A stretch of DNA of 15,705 nt from assembly GCA_018399915.1 (NCBI GenBank), contig JAGYNW010000022.1, positions 1-15,705 on the forward strand. Direction: 5' to 3'. Positions within the stretch are counted from its first letter, which is position 1. Every line of letters begins with the position of its first letter. Of this stretch, positions 1-7,693 are shown piece after piece. A program made the position numbers and the translations under genes. The notes beneath the pieces were generated by a model that worked only from the letters and a program-made list of their open reading frames with translations, made no database searches and was not told the DNA's origin. Source of the DNA: Candidatus Omnitrophota bacterium (GTDB taxonomy: Bacteria; Omnitrophota; Gorgyraeia; Zapsychrales; Zapsychraceae).

Positions 1-1
1 T

Positions 2-2998
2 AAAGCTGTCAAAGAAAAAATTTATGAGCAGTATTTGGAAGCGTTTCGCGCCGGGGTTTATAATTACGTCAAAGAAGAATACGATCCGGTAACGCAAAAT
101 ATTATTCCGCGCAAATACTTCTCTGGCGGAGCCGGATTTGACAAACTGGATTCAGCCATGGTCACGACCCGCGAATTCCCCACAACCGGACGCGCCGCAC
201 AAGCCGCTCTATCACAAGACAGACTTTTTAGCACCGAAACCCGTATTCTGGTTAATCCCCAGGAGACCGCCAGCCAGAACATGGCTGAAATCGATACCTC
301 ACTGGCAAATATTTTGGCCAAAAACGGGATGGAACCCCTGATATTATCCGCTGACGGGACCCCTGGTGTAACCGCGGGTATAATTGATAGCAGCCGAACC
401 GTCCCATTAATAGATTACGATGTGCTTTCAAAAGGGTCTATCGCAGATAATGGCATGATCACAGACAACCTCTCGGCTACAATTACATTTCCACAAGGAA
501 CATCCTTGGCGGAAGTGCGCGAACTTTTGAGTTCTCAACAAACCGAACGGCTACCTGAATCACGTCTTGCCACGCGTATTTTACCGAACCTCCGTACATG
601 GCATCAAACAACGAAAACCCAACGCCAGCCCTTCTCTCTTCAGATGTCTTTGCCAGAAGCGGTTTTCGACACTGAAAAAAATACCATGGTTCTTGTCCAA
701 AACAAGGCCCTTTTTCCTGAGGGGTACCGTCCAACTATCCAAGATCAGACCGGGGACGTCAACATGGATTCGGGATTCCCCCGTGTTGATTATGATGGAC
801 AAACTTTTGAACTAACCCCTGTACAAAACACAGTTTCAATTGATCCCCAAACATTGAATGACCCACAATTCGCATTAATAGACAATCAGCTGGCCCGAGT
901 CCAACCTCTATCTGAAGACAATGCCTCCACAACGCAAAAAGTGATTTTCGCTACTGTGTTAGGCCTAGGAATGTTGACCGGTATGGACTTAACCTTTGCG
1001 CCGTCTAATGTCATAAATCTATTAAACAATCAACCATTAAGTTTCCATGCGACGGCATCCGCGGCTTCTTTAGAAGAATTTGCCGCAAATTATGCCGCCC
1101 GGGGTGCGACAGCCAAAGAAGTTGAAAGTTTTTTCACTCAAAATCGATTATCAACCAGACAAAAAGTCGCTTTTATCAAAGCGTATAACAGACGGGCTTA
1201 TGAAGGTGCCCGTTTGGGATTCATGGGCGGAATGGTAATAGGAGGTGGCGACGGAAGCCGGGAGGCTCAATTAATAAGAACGCAGGCCCAACGTTCCCAA
1301 ATGCAGCTGCATCCAATGAATGAATATACATTAAATCAACAATTACAGACAACTAACAGCCCGGTTTTACAATACCTAGGGAATAAAAGAGGCTATAATC
1401 CCTCTGTCGCGACAAAGATCGCCCAAGAAACCATGCGATTACGAAATTACGCCCGAAGTTTTAGAGGACGGGGATCCATAACGCACATCGCTCATTTTGA
1501 ACTTCGTAATGATATCACCGTCATCGCACTCCAATTGGCGTGTAATATGGAAAATGTACCCTATAAAATCACAGACCGCACCAGTATTAATACAATTACC
1601 CCTGGGTCATACGTCATTTATGACGGTCATTATTCCGCTCAACATAATATGTTTTGGGCTGGACCACAGGGCCAGGAATACAGAATCCCGCTTGGAGAAT
1701 TTGTTCAAATTATGCGCGCTCAAAATGTGCGCGGAATCCATCTAAAAAGCTGTTACAACGGAATCGCCCAGCGAAAATTAGAGGCATCCGGCATCAACGC
1801 CTATTCAATCGATGCCAGGACAACCACTTCAGATGCTAATTATCTTGGAAAAACAAATCCTTTTATCTTTTCTTCCCGGGGAGCACCGACGAATGATTAC
1901 GCGCAGACAAGCGATACGAGGGAATCACAAATGGACCGCCGGTGGCCGGGTTTTATCAAAATCCAGGAAACTATTCCTTTATTGACCGCCGAAGAAGTGT
2001 GGGGTCCAGAAGTGATCGACCAAAGCCTGTCCGCAGCTTGGCCCGGTCAGACCTTGCAGCTGGAACCGCGCTCTGCTCTCGACAGAAAAGATCAAACCCG
2101 TGTTTACCGGGATTTGAAGATGGAGGAAGCCATCGCTGAGGAGAAGAAACATGCGCAAAAAGCCGGGCCGATATTATCTCTGACGCGCTTACTAATGTCC
2201 ATGACATACGCGACGATCTTACTGTGGACACCAGGGCAAATCGCAGAAAACATTAATGAAAACACCCCACAAGAATCTCCCAAGGACATTCCCTCCTCTG
2301 ACATCACGTCTTTAACCCTGGAGGGATTCCGCCATAATCAGGACTTATCTTTAAACGACAAAAACCCGGCGGTAACCGAATATCGCACCAAGCTCAAACA
2401 ATCATTTTCAACGGATGAACTCATCAGTATTTTAGAATTTGCCGACGGAAGGACGAACCCCTCATCCGGAGAGGTCCTTCACCTTGATGAACGCCTCGGA
2501 TCGGCATCCGAAATTATACTTCGGGCGCTTAATCCATACGCGCCTTTCAATACAGATTTACAAATTTTGACCCAGGCCCTGCAGCATTATTATGTTACCG
2601 AACAAACAGGCATAGTGGACCAAACCTTGCGGACACTGATAACCACGACCCTGGCACAAAAGTCTTCGACACCCTATTCGCCGAAGCCTTTAAACAATGC
2701 GCAGGACAATGCCATGACCACAATCACAACGCCTAAAACGGCACCCAGCATTCAGGCAAACAAACCGGATAATGTCGGGGGTATCGATTTTAACGAAGAC
2801 CTTCTTTATATTGAAACCGCTGCCGGCAGCGAAAAGATTAGTGTGCCGCTCAACGATATCGACCTGCGGAACGTAAATATTTCAGGCGTAACCCCGTTGA
2901 TCTTGAATGTAACACCCATGACCAACCTGCCGATGATTCTGGGGATGAACCAAAAGTCCGATATCCAGCTGGCAGAAAACCCGGGAGGTGAAATCTGA
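2..2998 (+). CDS. C-terminal part of a giant protein with a caspase-like cysteine peptidase domain (5' end outside window)
   Basis: The reading frame is open from base 2 (KAVKEKIYEQY...) to the TGA at 2996-2998. The TTG at 35 is merely the first start-like codon, with no ribosome site ahead of it, so the true start is probably far to the left. Residues below are numbered from that TTG. Seen: hydrophobic segments at about 303-318 and 713-731; between them an alpha/beta region with a beta-strand-like run ending in Asp-Gly-His (His532) and, 41 residues on, a second ending in Lys-Ser-Cys (Cys573). This arrangement is typical of clan CD peptidases (caspases, gingipains, MARTX CPD, CHAT). The C-terminus has a GGIDFN motif followed by alternating hydrophobic strands and ends in NPGGEI, resembling tails I associate with Omnitrophota giant proteins. 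It is probably membrane-associated or secreted. Family and function are inferred; no close family is recognised for the rest. It converges on the symporter gene. Confidence 0.75.
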   Translation, partial: KAVKEKIYEQYLEAFRAGVYNYVKEEYDPVTQNIIPRKYFSGGAGFDKLDSAMVTTREFPTTGRAAQAALSQDRLFSTETRILVNPQETASQNMAEIDTSLANILAKNGMEPLILSADGTPGVTAGIIDSSRTVPLIDYDVLSKGSIADNGMITDNLSATITFPQGTSLAEVRELLSSQQTERLPESRLATRILPNLRTWHQTTKTQRQPFSLQMSLPEAVFDTEKNTMVLVQNKALFPEGYRPTIQDQTGDVNMDSGFPRVDYDGQTFELTPVQNTVSIDPQTLNDPQFALIDNQLARVQPLSEDNASTTQKVIFATVLGLGMLTGMDLTFAPSNVINLLNNQPLSFHATASAASLEEFAANYAARGATAKEVESFFTQNRLSTRQKVAFIKAYNRRAYEGARLGFMGGMVIGGGDGSREAQLIRTQAQRSQMQLHPMNEYTLNQQLQTTNSPVLQYLGNKRGYNPSVATKIAQETMRLRNYARSFRGRGSITHIAHFELRNDITVIALQLACNMENVPYKITDRTSINTITPGSYVIYDGHYSAQHNMFWAGPQGQEYRIPLGEFVQIMRAQNVRGIHLKSCYNGIAQRKLEASGINAYSIDARTTTSDANYLGKTNPFIFSSRGAPTNDYAQTSDTRESQMDRRWPGFIKIQETIPLLTAEEVWGPEVIDQSLSAAWPGQTLQLEPRSALDRKDQTRVYRDLKMEEAIAEEKKHAQKAGPILSLTRLLMSMTYATILLWTPGQIAENINENTPQESPKDIPSSDITSLTLEGFRHNQDLSLNDKNPAVTEYRTKLKQSFSTDELISILEFADGRTNPSSGEVLHLDERLGSASEIILRALNPYAPFNTDLQILTQALQHYYVTEQTGIVDQTLRTLITTTLAQKSSTPYSPKPLNNAQDNAMTTITTPKTAPSIQANKPDNVGGIDFNEDLLYIETAAGSEKISVPLNDIDLRNVNISGVTPLILNVTPMTNLPMILGMNQKSDIQLAENPGGEI

Positions 2999-3108
2999 AA
3001 TTGCTCGGCACAATATTGCTTTCGGCCTAATCCTACAGGACAACATGACAATCTTCGCTTAAAAGAAAGTTTTAGATCTTTATAATCCGGATAATGGGAT
3101 GATGGGTC

Positions 3109-4560
3109 TTAATCTTTAGTTTCAGAGAAAGAGGTATCCGGAAAGAGTCGGCACAGAGTCACAAAAACAACAGCCGAGGCAAGGATGCCATAAAGGCAAG
3201 GATTAAATTTCAAGGCCTCCCACGATTCCGGCAATCTTAACACTTCCAACTGCAACAACAAGGTGCATCCTCCACCGACGAGCATTCCCCAGAACGCGCC
3301 GGCCGCAGTGCTTTTTTTCCAAAAATACGCACCAAGCGTGGGCACAAACAATCCGGATACCATAAACCCATAGGCATACAAGATAGCATCCAAGACCTTC
3401 TCAAACTGCGCGGCAATGATAACCGCGGCAAGGCCGATCAATAAGGTTACCAGCTGGGAAAGTTGCATGATCTTTCGGTCCGGGGCCTTGGGAAAGACAT
3501 ACCGCTGCAGGATATCATTAACAATATTTCCCGAGGATGCCATAAGACAACTATCGGCCGTAGACATGATAGCGGAAAAATACGAAGCGATCACGATCCC
3601 TGTAATCCCGATCGGCAAATAATTCTTAAGCAATAAAGGCAGGCCCATCTCAGATTCCACTTCGGGGAAAAATACCCGAGAACACATGCCCAAAAACACT
3701 CCGGAAAAAGCCATGATAGGATATTCAAAAATGCCAGCGATAAACCATGCTTTGCGCGCATCTGCCTCATCTTTGCAGGCATACATCCTTTGATACAGGG
3801 TCATGGCAATCAGCCAGATCGGAATGATGGTCACCATCCAGTTGACAAACGTTACCCAGTCAACATTATTCAGTGTAAAAAACTTATCCGGCAAAGAACT
3901 GCGCAACACAGACCATCCACCGATATTATAAAGCGATATGGGAATAGCAAAAACGATCAGACCGATAAGCAATATCATCCATTGGGCTGTATCTGTATAA
4001 ATGACAGCTTTCAAACCGCCGATAACTGTATAAAGGATGGTAATTAGTGCGATGACATAAAGACAAAAATGCAATGGCGTCATAGGCAGGCCAAAAGGTG
4101 TTTGGGTGATCAATGTGGCAGAACAAAGCTTGGCGCCCGCTAGAATTTGTGCGCCTGTGAAGCCCATATAGCCAATGGCAGAAATAATCGCGGCTAAAAG
4201 CGCGACTTTGCCACCATAACGCAAACGCAAAAAATCCGGGTAGGTATAAAAATGATGCTCCTGGTCCAATCGCTTAATCTTGGGGATAATAAAAACAGCG
4301 GAAAGCCATGCGCCCAACAAACCCGTGAACAAAAGCCAGCTGCCGGAGAAACCCATGACAAATCCCAAACCGCCAAGGCCGATAGAAAATCCCCCGCCGA
4401 CATCCGTTGCCACTATCGAAAGCCCGACATGCCAGGGCTTAACTGATCGGCTTCCCACATAATAATCATCGGCATTTTTATTGCGTTTAAAATGATAATA
4501 CCCAATCGCAATCACACCGCACATATAAAAAGCAAAGATCAGATAGTCGATAAAACTCAA
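3109..4560 (-). CDS. Sodium:solute symporter (SSS/SLC5 family)
   Basis: A 483-residue integral membrane protein of the sodium:solute symporter family, which uses the sodium gradient to import a small solute across the cytoplasmic membrane. Seen: an N-terminal helix (residues 5-22), the DDYYVGSRS-type segment after it (31-39), a glycine-rich second helix with ATDVGGG (51-57), GGLKAVIYTD (181-190), and the family signature STADSCLMASS (333-343), whose Ser333-Thr334 match the Na2 sodium-site pair known in PutP and vSGLT. Length and the roughly 13 hydrophobic segments fit a complete member. The start is a TTG, chosen because a near-perfect ribosome site lies 6 bases upstream and no ATG in frame does better. 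The substrate cannot be read from the sequence; proline, pantothenate, sugars and short carboxylates are all possible in this family. It lies 96 bases after the lipoprotein gene and has its own promoter. Confidence 0.9.
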   Translation of the reverse strand: MSFIDYLIFAFYMCGVIAIGYYHFKRNKNADDYYVGSRSVKPWHVGLSIVATDVGGGFSIGLGGLGFVMGFSGSWLLFTGLLGAWLSAVFIIPKIKRLDQEHHFYTYPDFLRLRYGGKVALLAAIISAIGYMGFTGAQILAGAKLCSATLITQTPFGLPMTPLHFCLYVIALITILYTVIGGLKAVIYTDTAQWMILLIGLIVFAIPISLYNIGGWSVLRSSLPDKFFTLNNVDWVTFVNWMVTIIPIWLIAMTLYQRMYACKDEADARKAWFIAGIFEYPIMAFSGVFLGMCSRVFFPEVESEMGLPLLLKNYLPIGITGIVIASYFSAIMSTADSCLMASSGNIVNDILQRYVFPKAPDRKIMQLSQLVTLLIGLAAVIIAAQFEKVLDAILYAYGFMVSGLFVPTLGAYFWKKSTAAGAFWGMLVGGGCTLLLQLEVLRLPESWEALKFNPCLYGILASAVVFVTLCRLFPDTSFSETKD

Positions 4561-4566
4561 AAAATG

Positions 4567-4576
4567 ACCTCCTTCT
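4567..4576 (-). promoter_or_regulatory. Strong ribosome binding site fixing the TTG start of the symporter
   Basis: On the minus strand this reads AGAAGGAGGT, almost a full anti-Shine-Dalgarno complement, and ends 6 bases before TTG (4558-4560). It decides the start of the symporter: the N-terminal residues MSFIDYLIF lead straight into the first membrane helix, as expected for the family. Confidence 0.85.
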
Positions 4577-4597
4577 CAACAATCTTTCTATCCGATA

Positions 4598-4626
4598 ACT
4601 ATAATCATTATTGCCTGAAATGGCAA
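4598..4626 (-). promoter_or_regulatory. Sigma-70-type promoter of the symporter gene
   Basis: On the minus strand TTGCCA (4621-4626) and TATAGT (4598-4603) are separated by exactly 17 bases; each matches its consensus (TTGACA, TATAAT) at 5 of 6 positions. A start of transcription near 4591 would give a leader of about 30 bases, holding the strong ribosome site. The -35 box lies within the 18-base dyad at 4610-4627. Confidence 0.6.
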
Positions 4627-4627
4627 T
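4610..4627. repeat. 18-base inverted repeat over the symporter -35 box (possible operator)
   Basis: ATTGCC-TGAAAT-GGCAAT is a perfect 6-base dyad with a 6-base centre, covering the -35 element of the symporter promoter. A dyad in this place often binds a repressor, which is the inference here. It is not followed by a T run on either strand, so it is unlikely to be a terminator. A second small dyad, TGGCTTCAAGCCA, lies just upstream at 4640-4652, directly after the lipoprotein stop codon. Confidence 0.4.
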
Positions 4628-4656
4628 CGTTCCGTATTCTGGCTTCAAGCCATCAT

Positions 4657-5154
4657 TTATTTCATGGATTCCGACTCACTTAAGACCCTATAAATAACCA
4701 AAGCCTTTTGAAAATTTTCTTCATCTTTATTGGCCCGGTAAAGCTCTACACTTTTTTTGACAGATTTTATAGCCGCATCCTTGTCACCCAGTTGATCCTG
4801 CACCTGAGTCAATAAAAAATACAGGTCCGCATTCTGCGGATGGACTTTTGTTCCCAAATCCAAAAGGGCCTGTGCGTCTTTCAATTTGCCGGCCCTGATA
4901 TAGATGTTGGCCAAAAGCGGATAGGGCCTGATATCCTGCGGGTCTGCTTTGATAAGCTGCTCCAAAAGGATGATGGCCTCTTGCACTTTGCCCTGATTAA
5001 GATTATTGACCGCAGCGTCAAATGTGACACCTTGCGCGACAGCCTTTGAGGATTGCGTGCTCATGGTTTGAGGCGCTGTTTTTTCTTTATTCTCAGGAGA
5101 ACCACATCCCGCTGCGAACAAAAGAACTAATAAAACATACATTGTCTTTTTCAT
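4657..5154 (-). CDS. TPR-repeat lipoprotein
   Basis: A 165-residue exported protein. Seen: a short lysine-containing N-terminus, a hydrophobic stretch (residues 5-15) and a lipobox-like FAAGC with the lipidated cysteine at 17, then a low-complexity linker rich in Ser, Thr and Gln. From about residue 43 to 150 follow tetratricopeptide-type helical pairs: a YPLLANIYIRAGKLKDAQALL block, then DLYFLLTQVQDQLGDKDAAI, each with the usual Ala/Gly/Leu spacing and a proline at the turn (KADPQD, KVHPQN). TPR proteins serve as protein-protein scaffolds, here anchored to a membrane facing the periplasm. The ATG has AAGGA 6 bases upstream. The gene has its own promoter and sits between the phosphohydrolase fusion and the symporter. 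The partner is unknown; the -3 alanine in the lipobox is permissive rather than ideal. Confidence 0.8.
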   Translation of the reverse strand: MKKTMYVLLVLLFAAGCGSPENKEKTAPQTMSTQSSKAVAQGVTFDAAVNNLNQGKVQEAIILLEQLIKADPQDIRPYPLLANIYIRAGKLKDAQALLDLGTKVHPQNADLYFLLTQVQDQLGDKDAAIKSVKKSVELYRANKDEENFQKALVIYRVLSESESMK

Positions 5155-5200
5155 AAATATTCCTTCTACTATAAGTTAATAAATTTAATAAATTATAATG

Positions 5201-5217
5201 GAGCGCTTCAGGCACTC
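5201..5217 (-). terminator. Stem-loop between the phosphohydrolase operon and the lipoprotein gene
   Basis: In minus-strand RNA, GAGUGC and GCGCUC pair over 6 bases (one G-U) around the loop CUGAA. It is followed by an A/U-rich but broken U tract. It could be a weak terminator for the upstream four-gene unit, 83 bases past its stop codon. It also sits at the predicted transcript start of the lipoprotein, so it may instead be a 5' stem protecting that mRNA. Confidence 0.3.
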
Positions 5218-5223
5218 TATGTC

Positions 5224-5251
5224 TTTATACGCCGATTCTTTAAAATATCAA
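5224..5251 (-). promoter_or_regulatory. Sigma-70-type promoter of the TPR lipoprotein gene
   Basis: On the minus strand TTGATA (5246-5251) is followed after 16 bases by TATAAA (5224-5229), each matching consensus at 5 of 6 positions, in an A/T-rich stretch. Transcription would begin near 5217, giving a leader of about 60 bases before the ATG at 5154. Confidence 0.5.
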
Positions 5252-5299
5252 ATGATTTTCAAATTTTCTTTAAAAAAACCGGATATCCCTTTACCTCTT

Positions 5300-7693
5300 T
5301 TATCCAAGCTTCAAATCCGCGATCAACGGTAAATGATCGGAAGCCACCTTATCCAGGTCTGTGCGCGGCACCCATATCTTCATAGTTTGTATATCTGGGC
5401 TTGCAAAAATATGGTCTAATTGCTTGATCAGACAACGGCTCATCCAAGTAGGTGTTTTTTCACCACAGCTGGCGTCCTTAAGTACTGTTTCAAACAAATC
5501 GTTCACAGGAGAGCCAGGCAAAGAATTAAAATCGCCACACACTACCACAGGCCTACGGCACTCAGGATGTTTCAGCCATTGCAGGCCCACCAAGGCCCTA
5601 GCCTGAGCCATCCGTTCCTGCCTTCCCAATCCAAAATGCGTGTTAATGATCTGCCATTCTTGGCCATCAATAATAATTTTCACCCAAATAGCGCCTCGCA
5701 GTTCGGAAAACCGTTCATTATAGATCGGCAATTTCCCGGCAAAAACAACATCCAAAGGATACCGGCTTAAGATAGCATTTCCGTAATGCTCTTCTCCCAC
5801 ACGGATATTTGCATGAAAATGATAATGCATTTTCAAATACTCAGCAATAATATGCGTCTGATCCGACTGTTCAGTCCGTTTACGGTTCATGTCTAATTCC
5901 TGCAATGCCACGATATCGGGTTCATGTCTGGCGATCACGCGCGCTATCCGCTCTGGAGAAATATGTCCATCTAAACCGATGCAGCTATGTACATTGTAAG
6001 TCATCAGCCGCACGCAGGTTTCTTTAACCGGGGTGGCCGCAATAATTTTATCTAAATCATCCGTGTTCTGGTTCAAATAATTTATTGCCGCTTGACGCAA
6101 GTCTGCGGTCCGTATATATGCCCTGTCATCCGGCAGAGCCATCACATCCAGAGGCAGCAAAGCAAAAGCATGCGTTTCTTCATATCCGGCTCCAGCGTGG
6201 GAACCATTCTCAACCGCAAAGGTATAAGGTAACTTTCCGTGGAACCATCCACAAATCGTAAATTCTCCGGCAAAAGGATGTTGAGTTAATGATAAGAAAT
6301 CCCTGGTAACATCCTCCAAAAAAGGGTGTTCCGTGCCAAAAATCTTAACAGCGTCTTGAGGATAACGATACTCTCCCTCATCGCTGAACATCCAAACCTG
6401 CCCCGCTTTCATCTCATTAACCGCTATCAACGGTATCCGGGCCTCGGCAACTAATTTCCGGGCAAATGTGCATTTCTGCTCAAAGGTCAACGGTACCGGG
6501 GCATAAATATTTCCCGTAGGTCCGATAGCCGTGACCACCCATTTAGGCGGCGTGGCAGGCTTCCTGAACCCGGGCACTTTTAACATTTTTTTGTTTAAAA
6601 ATCGATTGTTAAAATAACGTAGTCTCTGATATCGCACCCCCGTAATACTCTCTGCCGAAGCATTAAAAAATTCCGGCTCCAATGACTTAAAAACTTTCTC
6701 GACAGCCCTTTGAACGCTCTGCCCCTTTTCGATATAATAAGAACGGGTATCTTCCTGCCCATGATCCGAATAGAGCCACACATCATAATGCCTGCGGGAG
6801 CTATTAAGCGCCTCGCGGTAAATACGCTCTATGGCGCCATCAATCCCTTTCAACGTCCAATGGGCAAACCGCGAAGAAGGGCCACGCCGATGCGACTGTT
6901 CATCATAACCGATAAAATTGGCGTGAATAACAGGGAATCCACGGGCGATATCCATTTTGATACCAATAACAATCATTTCCCGCAAAAGAATACAAAACAA
7001 AGCCCGGGTCGGAATGAACTTTAATTCTTTTAAAAAATTCTTATCAAAACGCATTCCTTTTATCAAATCTACAAAAGAAATTAAAATCTCCCAAACCATC
7101 AGAACCCCGATAGAAAGGATCTCAAGAATATGCACCAGAAAAAAAAGCATCTGCCTTAAAAGACGGGCATTCTTCAAAACGTTGAACCACTGCAAATTAA
7201 CGGCGCAATAATGATACTCATCGGCGCCGCCGGAAAAAACATTCGAATAAGAAGTGCCCCCCTTCAGCAATCCTTCATTCTGTGTTTCCAGCCAGCGCTG
7301 CAGCCTGGAAGCATCTTCCCCTTTATACATAACCGCCACATCGGATGCCTTTTCATCATAATACGCAAAGGCTGGCAAAGGCTGCTTGACACCATAAAAG
7401 AGTTCGGCTTGAACCGATGGAGTCGCAGTAGGTAATCCCGGATAGTGGGAATAAAGCTGATAATTCTGCTGAAAAATCAACCTTTTCAAAAACGGCATCT
7501 CGCCTTGATCAAGAGCTTTTTTAAGTTGATTATGAGAAAACCCGTCGATCTGGATCATGATCAAACCGGGCTTATTGCGGGAAACCTCAGAAGGCTTTAA
7601 ATTCAATAAACGGACAGACCATTCATTCTTATTAAAAAACCGTTTGATCTTTACAAATAAGCTTTCGTCTTTTTTAATATCTTTTTTACTCAT
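5300..7693 (-). CDS. Alkaline-phosphatase-superfamily phosphodiesterase fused to an endonuclease/exonuclease/phosphatase (EEP) domain
   Basis: A 797-residue protein with two complete and unrelated metal-dependent phosphoester hydrolases. The N-terminal half belongs to the alkaline phosphatase/nucleotide pyrophosphatase superfamily: IQIDGF (metal Asp50), PTATPS (nucleophile probably Thr91), GYDEQSH (Asp264, His268), YSDHG (Asp310, His311) and GSHAG (His499). Two hydrophobic segments (about 181-211 and 229-250) lie within this domain and probably hold it to the membrane. From about 560 comes an EEP domain: MTYN (Asn567), LQE (Glu599), INTH (His685), GDFN (Asp721, Asn723), LDH (Asp760) and SDH (Asp786, His787), all the residues expected of an active member. 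The ATG overlaps the end of the glycosyltransferase gene by 8 bases and has no ribosome site, so translation is probably coupled. The substrate is unknown. The neighbours suggest phospholipid, glycolipid or a phosphorylated envelope polymer; the EEP protein YbhP of E. coli lies in a cardiolipin synthase (clsB) operon, which is compatible. Confidence 0.88.
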   Translation of the reverse strand: MSKKDIKKDESLFVKIKRFFNKNEWSVRLLNLKPSEVSRNKPGLIMIQIDGFSHNQLKKALDQGEMPFLKRLIFQQNYQLYSHYPGLPTATPSVQAELFYGVKQPLPAFAYYDEKASDVAVMYKGEDASRLQRWLETQNEGLLKGGTSYSNVFSGGADEYHYCAVNLQWFNVLKNARLLRQMLFFLVHILEILSIGVLMVWEILISFVDLIKGMRFDKNFLKELKFIPTRALFCILLREMIVIGIKMDIARGFPVIHANFIGYDEQSHRRGPSSRFAHWTLKGIDGAIERIYREALNSSRRHYDVWLYSDHGQEDTRSYYIEKGQSVQRAVEKVFKSLEPEFFNASAESITGVRYQRLRYFNNRFLNKKMLKVPGFRKPATPPKWVVTAIGPTGNIYAPVPLTFEQKCTFARKLVAEARIPLIAVNEMKAGQVWMFSDEGEYRYPQDAVKIFGTEHPFLEDVTRDFLSLTQHPFAGEFTICGWFHGKLPYTFAVENGSHAGAGYEETHAFALLPLDVMALPDDRAYIRTADLRQAAINYLNQNTDDLDKIIAATPVKETCVRLMTYNVHSCIGLDGHISPERIARVIARHEPDIVALQELDMNRKRTEQSDQTHIIAEYLKMHYHFHANIRVGEEHYGNAILSRYPLDVVFAGKLPIYNERFSELRGAIWVKIIIDGQEWQIINTHFGLGRQERMAQARALVGLQWLKHPECRRPVVVCGDFNSLPGSPVNDLFETVLKDASCGEKTPTWMSRCLIKQLDHIFASPDIQTMKIWVPRTDLDKVASDHLPLIADLKLG

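Noticed and set aside
2999..3108. Bidirectional terminator between the converging giant-protein and symporter genes
   Set aside because: Only very short dyads are present (such as ATCCGGAT at 3085-3092), without a loop or a T run on either strand.
5192..5197. Exact TATAAT on the minus strand upstream of the lipoprotein gene
   Set aside because: No -35-like hexamer lies 16-18 bases upstream, whereas the TTGATA-16-TATAAA pair nearby has both boxes.
6710..7024. Plus-strand open frame of 104 codons opposite the phosphohydrolase fusion
   Set aside because: It is antisense to coding sequence with intact catalytic motifs, and its translation shows no protein-like pattern.
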